Shown: one piece after another, positions 1-6,798 of the stretch
Layout of the letters: every line of letters starts with the position of its first letter
Position numbering within the stretch: the stretch's first letter is position 1
Source of the DNA: Salinisphaera sp049568105
Lineage (GTDB): Bacteria; Pseudomonadota; Gammaproteobacteria; Nevskiales; Salinisphaeraceae
Assembly (NCBI RefSeq): GCF_049568105.1
Contig: NZ_CP145335.1
Location: forward strand, 62,001 to 126,000
Length of the DNA stretch: 64,000 bases
Direction of reading: 5' to 3'
The notes under the pieces: generated by a model
Database searches by the model: none
Told to the model about the DNA's origin: nothing
Seen by the model: the letters and a program-made list of their open reading frames with translations, nothing else
Translations under genes and position numbers: made by a program

Positions 1-86
1 GTCAGCATCACATTGTTCGGCCCGGGCGTGCCGACCGTGGCCAAGGCAAACAAAGCGACCGGGATCAGAGTATTAAAGCCAAGCAT
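1..86 (-). CDS. LysE/RhtB family amino-acid exporter (5' end only)
   Basis: Only the first 28 codons are in the window; the gene runs off the left edge. The translated start (MLGFNTLIPVALFALATVG followed by TPGPNNVMLT) is a first membrane helix ending in the TPGPN signature of the LysE/RhtB/CadD superfamily of inner-membrane exporters. It is transcribed away from the MocR-type regulator at 311, an arrangement common for regulator-exporter pairs. The substrate cannot be deduced from this fragment. Confidence 0.8.
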   Translation of the reverse strand, partial: MLGFNTLIPVALFALATVGTPGPNNVML

Positions 87-217
87 AGTCGCTTATCTCC
101 TAGCCTGAATGGCGGGTGTCCGGGCCAGCGAACCGAGGCAAGAACCCAGTGGGCGTGACTAAACAACGCATCCATCGACCGCGTTGGCCCAGGTGAATTT
201 CAAGGACAGGCGATGTA

Positions 218-231
218 TTGTATGGGTACAA
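218..231. promoter_or_regulatory. Inverted repeat in the divergent lysE/mocR promoter region
   Basis: TTGTA-TGGG-TACAA is a perfect 5+5 bp inverted repeat. It lies in the only AT-rich stretch between the two divergent genes (about 216-300). Its place fits an operator for the neighbouring regulator or part of a promoter. MocR-type proteins often bind direct repeats, so the assignment to that regulator is a guess. Confidence 0.35.
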
Positions 232-310
232 AATAGAATATATTTTCGAATAGTTTTCTTTTGATAAGAGTATTTCGGTTTTTTATGCTGTCAATTCATT
301 TATTGTTACC

Positions 311-1708
311 ATGACAATTTGGGTGCCTGCGCTGCGTGGCGAGGGGGCACGCTATCGCCAGATCGCCGAGGCTATTGGCGAAGCGATCGAAAGCGGCGAG
401 TTGGCAGTCGCTGCGCGCCTGCCGCCACAGCGGCGACTGGCCGAAGCCTTGGGGGTGACCGTGGGCACGGTCACCCGGGCCTACAGCGAGGCCGAGCGCC
501 AGGGGCTTGTCGAAGCGCGGGTCGGCAGCGGAACCTATGTCCGCGATCAAACTCAGCGCGGGGCCGCGTTCAGCCACGTCAGCGCGGCACGCCACGACAG
601 CGCCTGGATCGATCTATCGCTGGCTCTGCCGCCGGCCAGCCGCGAGCGCGAAGCCTCGCTCGGCCGGGCGTTAGCTGCAGCCCAAAAGGATCCACAGGCC
701 TTGGCGCATGCCCTGGACTATCAACCCGAGGGCGGGTTGGATGCGCATCGCGATATCTATGCTCGCTGGCTTGACCATCTCGGCCTGCCGATGGACGCCG
801 ACGAGCTGATCATCAATCAAGGCGGTATGAACGGTATTTTCCTGGCCGCGACCGCGTTGGCCGGGCCCGGCGACCGGATCGCGGCCGAGCGTCTGACCTA
901 TCCGGGCTTGATCAGCGTTGCTGGCCAGCTCGGCCTCAGACCGGTCGGGCTGGCGCACGATGCAGAAGGGCTGGATATCGAGGTGCTGTACAGCCGCCAC
1001 GATCGGCAGCCGTTTTCGGTGCTGTATGTGATGCCCGAGCACCAGAACCCGACCACGGCCTGGTTGTCCGAGGCCCGGCGCGAGGCGTTGGTCGCCTTTG
1101 CCCGGGCCCGGGATGTATGGCTGATCGAAGACGGCGTTCAGCATCTGCCGCCTGCTGAGCGTGGTACACCGCTGTATCGGCTGGCCCCCGAGCGCACGAT
1201 ATTTCTGTTTTCGGTATCCAAGATACTCGGCGGGGGACTGCGCTCCGGCGCCATGCGAGTGCCGGGCGCGGTCTACGAACGCGTGGCTACGGCGGTGCGT
1301 AACGTCAGTTGGATGCCGCCACCGCTGATTGCCTCCATCGTCGGTCAATGGATCGCCTCGGGCGACGCCGATCGAGTGCTGGACAATCAGTTCGCCGAGC
1401 TCGATGCGCGCCAGCGGATCGCCGAACGGGAGCTCGCCGGCCACACAGTCTATAGCCGTCGCGGCGGCTTCTACCTCTGGATCGAGTTGCCCGCCGAACA
1501 ACGCGCTGCCCAGGTGGTCGAACGCCTGGCCGCAGAACAGATCCGGGTGAGTTCGGCCGAGGCGTTCTGCGTAGGCAGCGAGCCGGCCCCGCAGGCGATT
1601 CGGGTCTGTATGAGCGCGGCCCGCGATCGCGCAGAACTGGCTCATGCGCTGGCCCGGATTCGGGGTGTGCTGGATACGCCGGGCCCGCGAGTCTGGCAAA
1701 CGATCTAA
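311..1708 (+). CDS. MocR/PdxR-type transcriptional regulator (GntR wHTH fused to class I aminotransferase fold)
   Basis: A 465-residue protein of normal length for MocR regulators. Residues about 10-78 form a GntR winged helix-turn-helix (GELAVAARLPPQRRLAEALG, then TVTRAYSEAERQGLV). Residues about 95-460 are an aminotransferase-like effector domain that would bind pyridoxal phosphate, with the Schiff-base lysine at K304 in SVSKILGGG. The partner gene at 1-86 encodes a LysE-type exporter read in the opposite direction, so control of that exporter is the likely role. No clear Shine-Dalgarno precedes the ATG. The TAA stop lies in a CTAA tetranucleotide that also borders a repeat element. Confidence 0.9.
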   Translation: MTIWVPALRGEGARYRQIAEAIGEAIESGELAVAARLPPQRRLAEALGVTVGTVTRAYSEAERQGLVEARVGSGTYVRDQTQRGAAFSHVSAARHDSAWIDLSLALPPASREREASLGRALAAAQKDPQALAHALDYQPEGGLDAHRDIYARWLDHLGLPMDADELIINQGGMNGIFLAATALAGPGDRIAAERLTYPGLISVAGQLGLRPVGLAHDAEGLDIEVLYSRHDRQPFSVLYVMPEHQNPTTAWLSEARREALVAFARARDVWLIEDGVQHLPPAERGTPLYRLAPERTIFLFSVSKILGGGLRSGAMRVPGAVYERVATAVRNVSWMPPPLIASIVGQWIASGDADRVLDNQFAELDARQRIAERELAGHTVYSRRGGFYLWIELPAEQRAAQVVERLAAEQIRVSSAEAFCVGSEPAPQAIRVCMSAARDRAELAHALARIRGVLDTPGPRVWQTI

Positions 1709-1968
1709 GGCGTGTCGCCATGAGAGACAGCGCCGCCCCACGCCCCTGAAGCGGCAAGACAAGACAGCGTGAGCGTGGCGTAGCCCGGTCACGTGAGCGA
1801 ACGATAATGCTGGATGGCCGCCTCAGGGGTAGGGACGCCTGCGGGTGATGCCCGCCCAGCGTGCCCGTGGCATGCCGTGATCGTGGGGCCCGCCACGCTC
1901 GGCAGCATGCGCCCTGCCCGAGACGATGGGCGGGTATCATGCGGTGGTATCTGTCATGACGACACGCC
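1709..1968. mobile_element. MITE-like element, type 2 ends (GGCGTGTCG-CATGA)
   Basis: The left end at 1709 reads GGCGTGTCGCCATGAGAGAC. The right end read backwards from 1968 is GGCGTGTCGTCATGACAG, so the two form an imperfect terminal inverted repeat of about 15-18 bp. The element is about 260 bp and has no convincing gene. It is flanked by CTAA (1705-1708, holding the mocR stop codon) and CTGA (1969-1972), compatible with a decayed 4-bp YTAR duplication of the IS5 type. No transposase is present, so it would be non-autonomous. Confidence 0.55.
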
Positions 1969-1972
1969 CTGA

Positions 1973-2138
1973 GGCCTGTCGAGGTTTTCGAGTCCGCGCT
2001 TGGCCCTTTGGTTTAGGCCGCCGATTGCGCCCTGCGGCATTACGAGCCTTGATCGTGACACGCCCAGAACCCGCGGCTTGCTTTGCCAGCCACGATTTGG
2101 GACGGCAGTGCAGCGCGTGGACGAAATATCAACAGACC
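1973..2138. mobile_element. MITE-like element, type 1 ends (GGCCTGT-GA-TTTCG)
   Basis: The left end is GGCCTGTCGAGGTTTTCG. The right end, reversed, is GGTCTGTTGATATTTCGTCC, giving an imperfect terminal inverted repeat. The right half (2046-2138) is clearly homologous to the right half of the element at 41201-41294; both contain GCCTTGATCG, CGCCCAGAACC and a closing ACGAAAT-TCAACA. It begins four bases after the previous element ends, and the GNAT gene starts 20 bp beyond it. About 166 bp, no gene inside. Confidence 0.6.
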
Positions 2139-2158
2139 CAAGACTCTGACCTACAGCC

Positions 2159-2581
2159 ATGCATATAGAATTGCGCCGTTCGCCGAATGTGGCCGATGCT
2201 CGAGTGTTGAGCGAAGGCATCGTCGAGTTCAATCGCCAAGCCGTACCCGGGCTGGAAGAAGTCGCCTCTGAAATCCGTTTTCATGTCTTTGTGCGTGAGG
2301 CCGGCACGATCCAAGGCGGTCTACGCGCGGCCTGTTTCTGGAATACGCTACATATCGAACTGCTGTGGCTATCCGAAGCGGTCCGCGGTCGTGGTCTGGG
2401 GCGGGCGGTCATGGCCCGGGCCGAGGACTTCGCCATCGACTGCGGTTTGCACAATAGCTGGGTCGAGACCACGAGCTGGCAGGCACGGCCGTTCTACGAA
2501 CGATGCGGCTATGTCTGCATTGCAGAGGTGCCGGACCGGCCGGTCGGACAGTGCAGCTTCTATCTGCACAAGCCGCTATAG
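2159..2581 (+). CDS. GNAT family N-acetyltransferase
   Basis: A 140-residue protein, the usual length of a single GNAT domain. The core acetyl-CoA binding region reads LWLSEAVRGRGLGRAVMARA (about 72-92), with the RGRGLG turn of motif A. The following WVETTSWQARPFYERCGYV is motif B, in which the FYERCGY part is typical. It would acetylate a small-molecule or protein amine; the substrate is unknown. The start lies just downstream of a repeat element, and no good ribosome-binding site is visible, so an insertion may have replaced its native upstream region. The stop codon TAG borders another repeat fragment. Confidence 0.85.
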   Translation: MHIELRRSPNVADARVLSEGIVEFNRQAVPGLEEVASEIRFHVFVREAGTIQGGLRAACFWNTLHIELLWLSEAVRGRGLGRAVMARAEDFAIDCGLHNSWVETTSWQARPFYERCGYVCIAEVPDRPVGQCSFYLHKPL

Positions 2582-2708
2582 TGCGAGTTGGCGTATGGCA
2601 TACGCGGCGTGCGTCGGCTGCGTCGTAGCAGGCTACGACGCAACTCGCGCCTTGCAGGACACGCTGAGTGGGCTCCAACGCAGCGATCGCTTGAAACATC
2701 AACAGGCC
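2582..2708. repeat. Decayed repeat element with hairpins, downstream of the GNAT gene
   Basis: The right end (about 2690-2708, TTGAAACATCAACAGGCC) matches the type 1 element ends. The left end directly after the TAG stop (GTGCGAGTTGGCGTATGG) is only a weak match. Inside is a perfect hairpin CGTCGTAG-CAGG-CTACGACG (2621-2640), nested in a GCGAGTTG/CAACTCGC inverted pair. The hairpin could also end transcription of the GNAT gene, but no T-run follows. Confidence 0.4.
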
Positions 2709-2719
2709 CTTGGGCCTGT
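2702..2719. repeat. Palindromic junction of two repeat elements
   Basis: ACAGGCCC-TT-GGGCCTGT is a perfect 8-bp inverted repeat. It reads as the right end of one element (to 2708), a 4-bp CTTG, and the left end of another (GGCCTGTCGTCATGAG from 2713). The second has the type 2 end seen at 1709-1968. Its right end is not clear; a loose candidate lies near 2890-2910. Nothing else recognisable is seen from 2720 to the cupin stop at 3012. Confidence 0.4.
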
Positions 2720-3011
2720 CGTCATGAGATCTGAAGCCCTAGGCACAGACCCGCGATGTAGGCTTGCGCCAGACGCGACGAGCGTCGTTTCGTGTCGCGA
2801 GGCCGCGCCGCCGTTTGCGTTGCTCGGGCGTTTTCGACCAGAGAACGCTGTCGATACAGCGCGGTGTCCAACGCGCGATGGGCGCCGGCGCCAACGACAT
2901 ATCAGCCGCCTATAGCGCCCTCGTGCCCATTTTGGCGCCGGATCGGCGGCGGGCGCTGCCCACCATGGCCGAGGCCGTAGGTGGGCTCGATATCGGCAGC
3001 CCGTCGGAGGA

Positions 3012-3542
3012 TTACCCCCAAAGCTGGGCCAAGGCGCCTTCGGCGCCGGTGATCGGATCGATGGCCGGGGTCGGTAGGGCGGCAATCCGGGCTGCGGCCC
3101 GGTCGTGATCGGTTTCGCCGGGTTTGCAGATATCCCAGTCGCCGTAGCCGGCGGGATAGGCTGCGGTCAGTTCGAAATCGGCGCTGGCCGAGATCCGGCA
3201 ATGGCCGGTGCCGGCCGGCAGGATAACCACATCGCCGGCGGCCAGGCGCACCGGTTGGCCGGCCTCGCCGCCCAGTACCAGTTCGGCCTGCCCGCTGAAC
3301 ACAGCCAGCGCTTCATGGGCATTGGAATGGAAATGGTGATAGGCGAACACGCCGCCCCGCCATTGCGGCGGCCAAGCGTTGGCCGCGAAGACCGTTTCGA
3401 AGGCTTCGGCGGTGATCTCACCGGCCGTGCCCAAATCGCGATAGACGAGCACCGGCAGCCGGTTGTTGGGCGTCCGGCCGTCGTCGGCGAAGCTGAAGGT
3501 TTCCGGCGCCGTATCGGATGGGATCGACAGCGATAGGGTCAT
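3012..3542 (-). CDS. Cupin-domain protein (YjlB-like)
   Basis: A 176-residue protein with one cupin barrel. The first cupin motif is visible as YHHFHSNAHEALAVFSGQAE (about residues 61-80), with metal-binding candidates at the histidines and the glutamate. It is followed by the second motif region GDVVILPAGTGHC. The N-terminal DDGRTPNNRLPVLVYR segment is typical of YjlB-type cupins. The start was set at MTLSLSIPSD because the upstream extension is low-quality translated intergenic DNA. The substrate is unknown. Family assignment is firm; the YjlB label is moderate. Confidence 0.85.
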   Translation of the reverse strand: MTLSLSIPSDTAPETFSFADDGRTPNNRLPVLVYRDLGTAGEITAEAFETVFAANAWPPQWRGGVFAYHHFHSNAHEALAVFSGQAELVLGGEAGQPVRLAAGDVVILPAGTGHCRISASADFELTAAYPAGYGDWDICKPGETDHDRAAARIAALPTPAIDPITGAEGALAQLWG

Positions 3543-4002
3543 CGTGGCCCGTCGGTTCGACAAGTAGTGATCCAGACTAGGCGCTATGTGCCGGCAATGC
3601 GAGTCTGGCGGTGGCTGGGCCCTCCTGCATACGACGCGGTCGCCATCTGCCTCTAGAAGGCGATGCCCGATGGTCGGACTCGGCCGGCCTGGTCTACGGG
3701 CCATAGCGATAGGCGCAGTGCGATCGATGGCATCGGCTATGGCAATGTGCGGTGTTCTGCACGGTTCTCCGCGCAGATTTCGGGATCGGCTCGACGGGCC
3801 GTGCGGTCGGTGGAGACATGCCGGCCGAGCGCGTGTTCGACCAACGCGCTCGGCCAGGCGCTGCAGATCACCCATGGCCTGGGGGCGGCTATACTCGGTA
3901 CCCGGAGACTCGCATTGGAGGCAGCCCGCTCGTTGAGCGGATCAAGCGACCGGCGCCCGGCACGAACGCCGGCCATTGGCTCGCTGAGGCGAGTAGATCT
4001 GG
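3543..4002. other. 460-bp intergenic stretch, nothing recognised
   Basis: This region lies between the cupin gene and the Gfo/Idh gene, which are both on the minus strand. It contains short open frames on both strands, but none has a plausible ribosome-binding site or a recognisable protein. No terminator with a T-run and no repeat end of the family found elsewhere was seen. The cupin promoter must lie at its left side. Confidence 0.4.
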
Positions 4003-5070
4003 CTACAGACGGACCGTCCGGCGTTCGGCCGAGGCCAGGCGCGCGGCTTCGATGATCTGCAGGCCGGCCAGGGCATTCGTGGCTGCCACCGGTAGCGGGG
4101 AGTTGCCGGCCAGGGCAGCCGCGAACTGCTGGTAGAAGGCCGGGTAGTCGCCGGCCCGGCTGGGCACCATTTCGCTATAGTCGCCGGCGCCCAGGCGGCC
4201 CCAGGCACCCTCGGCTTCGCTGCCCCAGCCGTCGCCGCCGGGCACCGCGCCTTCGCCTAACCGGGCTTCCTGCGGGTCGAGGCCGAATTTCACATAGGCC
4301 GCGGTGTCGCCGAGTACCCGGAAACGCGGCCCGAGGTCGGGGGCGACACTGCTCATCCACAGATGCGAGCGCACCCCGTTGGCATGTTCCAGAGCCACGA
4401 AAGCATCGTCGTCGACCGCGGAATCAGCATACCGGGCATCGAGTTCGGCATAGACGGTGGTCGCCGGGCCGAACAGGGTCAGCGCCTGGTCGATGAGATG
4501 GCTGCCGAGATCGAACAGAATACCGCCGGCCGCGCCCGGTTCGGCGTTGCGTTTCCAGCCGGCCTTGGGTTCGGGCCGCCAGCGCTCGAAGCGCGATTCG
4601 AAGCGCCGGACGTCCCCAAGCCGGCCGGCTTCGATCAGATCGGCTAGGGTCAGAAAATCCGCGTCCCAGCGGCGGTTCTGGAATACGGTCAACGGCACAC
4701 CGGCCTCGGCTGCCGCATTGATCAGGCGCTGGGCTTGATCGGTATCGGCGGCCAGAGGTTTATCCACAACCACGGCCAGGCCGGCATCGATAGCGGCCCG
4801 GGCATGTTCGGCATGTGAGCCATTCGGGCTGGCGACCACGACGGCGTCGAAGGCATCGGCCCGGGTCCAGAGCTCGTCGACGCTGCCGATGACTTCGGCC
4901 TGTGGATAACGCGAGGCGATCGCCTGGCTGCGCTCGGCATTGCCGGTAACGATCGCCGCCAGGCTCAGCCCCGGTGTGGCATCAATCAGCGGGGCATGGA
5001 AGACCCGGCCGGCAGTGCCGTAGCCGATCAGGGCGATACGATAATCAGAGGTTGTGGATAAATCGGACAT
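4003..5070 (-). CDS. Gfo/Idh/MocA family NAD(P)-dependent oxidoreductase
   Basis: A 355-residue protein. The N-terminal Rossmann domain starts with IALIGYGTAGRVFHAPLI (about residues 12-29), the glycine-rich nucleotide motif of the family, and continues with VVVASPNGSHAEHARAAI. The conserved EKP-type motif appears as VVDKPLAAD (about 96-104), whose lysine is the usual catalytic residue. The C-terminal half is the alpha/beta substrate domain. Such enzymes oxidise or reduce sugars, inositols or related alcohols. The sequence resembles the YdgJ branch, but the substrate cannot be named. Confidence 0.9.
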   Translation of the reverse strand: MSDLSTTSDYRIALIGYGTAGRVFHAPLIDATPGLSLAAIVTGNAERSQAIASRYPQAEVIGSVDELWTRADAFDAVVVASPNGSHAEHARAAIDAGLAVVVDKPLAADTDQAQRLINAAAEAGVPLTVFQNRRWDADFLTLADLIEAGRLGDVRRFESRFERWRPEPKAGWKRNAEPGAAGGILFDLGSHLIDQALTLFGPATTVYAELDARYADSAVDDDAFVALEHANGVRSHLWMSSVAPDLGPRFRVLGDTAAYVKFGLDPQEARLGEGAVPGGDGWGSEAEGAWGRLGAGDYSEMVPSRAGDYPAFYQQFAAALAGNSPLPVAATNALAGLQIIEAARLASAERRTVRL

Positions 5071-5211
5071 GGTCGGGCGGTTGCTGCGCGTTCGATAGAC
5101 CCGCGATGCTGCCGTAAAGTCGTCGGGGCTGCCAATCCTTATGCCGGCATCCGAACAGCCGGCCCCGCGCGTGGCAGGGCCGGGCGGACGCAGCCGGTCT
5201 CGTCCGGCGGA

Positions 5212-6567
5212 TCAATTCTTGACGACGTCGCCGCTAAAGTAGATCCCCATCTGTAGGTTGTAGCGGGTATTCCAGCTGCCGTCGTTGGGGCCGTTGAAGA
5301 CCATCGCCGAATTCTTGCCGCTCAGGATATCGGCCCAGATCTGCAGGATGCCGAACGAGAAGTTCGCACCGGCAGCGTTGAACTGTACATCGCTGGTCGA
5401 GTTGGGCGCGCTGCCGGGGCTGGCGCTGTTCCAATGTCCGTCGCCGCCGGCCATCAGATAGCCGTAGTTGTCGTACAGCTGGATCGAATCCAGTGCGCCC
5501 CAGCCGATTTTGAAGGTCCGGGCGATGTTGGCTGCGAAGATCTGGCCGGAGGCCGGCATCTGATAGCCAAAGCCATAGTTTTCGACCCGGATCGAGTCGG
5601 TCGGCAGGCTGTTGCCGTCGTAGGACTGGCCATCCGGAATGTTATAGCGATAGTCGACGTACTGGCCCTGTAGCGTCCAGGGGCCGAGCGCGGCATCCAC
5701 GGCCGCAGTAGCGGCCCAGCGCGTGCCATTTTCGCCGGCCGCGCCGCCGACTTCGAGCTGGCCGCCGCGTACCGCGGTCGAGACCTGCACGCTATGATCA
5801 CTGCCCTTATTGAAGGTATAGGCCAGACGAATATTGCCGCCGTTGATCTGCTGATAGCCTTCGAACGGGTTCGAGCCGTACAGGCTATGCTGCTGTAGAT
5901 CGTCGTTCTTGAAGGCATCGACATCCAGCCGCCAGGGCCCGTTTTCGTACTTATAGCCGAGGCCGGCTGCCTGGTTGTCGGTGAAACCGGCGAAATAGGT
6001 CAGGTTGCCCCAGAACGATTGATAGCCGAACTTGAGGTTGCCGAAGGGCACATAGAACATACCGCCCTTGATCTGGCTATGATCGCCGAAATCGTAGGCG
6101 GCCCAGCCGTAGCGCAGCAGCTGGCCGTCCGCGAAGGCAGAGTCGGACCAGCGGTACTCGGCCGCATACGACAGCTGATCGTAGTGCCCGGACGTATTGA
6201 GGGCCACGATGCCCAGCACGCCGTCGCCGCCGTCGCGCTGGTTGTCCATATCCGGCTTGAGTTGGTAACCGGCAGTGTAGGCGCCGCCGAGCGTGAGTGC
6301 TGCATCGGGTTTGCCGGGCGCGACTGATTCGGCGCTCGCCTGGTCGCTGGTCGAGGCATCGTCGGTGGCGGGTTCGGCGGTGTCCGATGCGCGTTGCTGT
6401 TTGAGGTTCTTGAGCTGATTCTGCAACGCATCGAGCTGCTGTTGCATGGCCTGCAGCCGTTGGCTCTGGGCATTGCCGTCCCCGGTCTGGGCAGCAGCCT
6501 GACCGGAGCAAAGCAGGCCGGTGCCGATCAGCACGGCGGCGAAATATCGCTGGGATGGATAATCCAT
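5212..6567 (-). CDS. Putative outer-membrane porin with N-terminal coiled coil
   Basis: A 451-residue protein. A signal peptide (cleavage near QAAAQ, residue 27) is followed by a short heptad-like segment (RLQAMQQQLDALQNQLKNLK, about 36-56) and an acidic linker. About 350 residues of alternating aromatic/polar beta-strand sequence typical of a 16-strand-type barrel come next. Coiled coils in this position occur in trimeric porins such as OprO/OprP- and DcaP-like proteins. The barrel is not close enough to a named porin for me to state the solute. The start has a strong AAGGGGG ribosome-binding site. A TGTGATCACA palindrome 117 bp upstream links it to the polyamine locus. It ends in YFSGDVVKN, without a terminal Phe. 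Confidence 0.7.
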   Translation of the reverse strand: MDYPSQRYFAAVLIGTGLLCSGQAAAQTGDGNAQSQRLQAMQQQLDALQNQLKNLKQQRASDTAEPATDDASTSDQASAESVAPGKPDAALTLGGAYTAGYQLKPDMDNQRDGGDGVLGIVALNTSGHYDQLSYAAEYRWSDSAFADGQLLRYGWAAYDFGDHSQIKGGMFYVPFGNLKFGYQSFWGNLTYFAGFTDNQAAGLGYKYENGPWRLDVDAFKNDDLQQHSLYGSNPFEGYQQINGGNIRLAYTFNKGSDHSVQVSTAVRGGQLEVGGAAGENGTRWAATAAVDAALGPWTLQGQYVDYRYNIPDGQSYDGNSLPTDSIRVENYGFGYQMPASGQIFAANIARTFKIGWGALDSIQLYDNYGYLMAGGDGHWNSASPGSAPNSTSDVQFNAAGANFSFGILQIWADILSGKNSAMVFNGPNDGSWNTRYNLQMGIYFSGDVVKN

Positions 6568-6683
6568 CGATCCCCCTTGGATTTGAAATGTCCCTTGGGG
6601 CCGTGCGCTAGCGCAGCCGGCCCAATCGCGTACCCGGGCGACGACGATAGCTAGGCCCTCTCGATCGTTCGTCGCATGCGCGA

Positions 6684-6693
6684 TGTGATCACA
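6684..6693. promoter_or_regulatory. TGTGATCACA palindrome upstream of the porin gene
   Basis: The site has the same 10-bp core as the two operators upstream of the polyamine locus (13155-13170 and 13370-13383). On the coding strand of the porin it reads GTTGTGATCACATC. It lies 117 bp before the porin start, within the likely promoter region. Its identity to the other two suggests one DNA-binding protein. Confidence 0.5.
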
Positions 6694-6724
6694 ACCTTAG
6701 CATGCTATTGCCGCCCGTCTCGTC

Positions 6725-6757
6725 GCCCCCCCATGGCGCCAGGCCAGGGGGGGGGGC
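6725..6757. repeat. C7/G10 homopolymer inverted repeat
   Basis: A run of seven C (6726-6732) and a run of ten G (6747-6756) flank the palindrome TGGCGCCA, so the whole can fold into one long GC hairpin. A ten-base G tract is prone to slipped-strand length changes. It lies about 180 bp upstream of the porin start and just past the end of the peptidase gene. Confidence 0.5.
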
Positions 6758-6788
6758 ACAACGCCGGCGGCCAAGCCGCCGGCGTTGT
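6758..6788 (-). terminator. Hairpin downstream of the secreted peptidase gene
   Basis: ACAACGCCGGCGGC and GCCGCCGGCGTTGT form a perfect 14-bp stem with a CAA loop, starting 11 bp after the stop codon of the M3 peptidase on the minus strand. No T-run follows, so it may end transcription weakly or protect the 3' end. Confidence 0.55.
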
Positions 6789-6798
6789 TGGGCCGGCG

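Noticed and set aside
1789..1796. TCACGTGA, which matches the centre of parS.
   Set aside because: The bases outside the central eight do not fit the parS consensus, and the site is far from parAB inside a repeat element.
3543..4002. Short open frames in the gap between the cupin and Gfo/Idh genes.
   Set aside because: They are arginine- and proline-rich in the way of random GC-rich frames and have no start signals.
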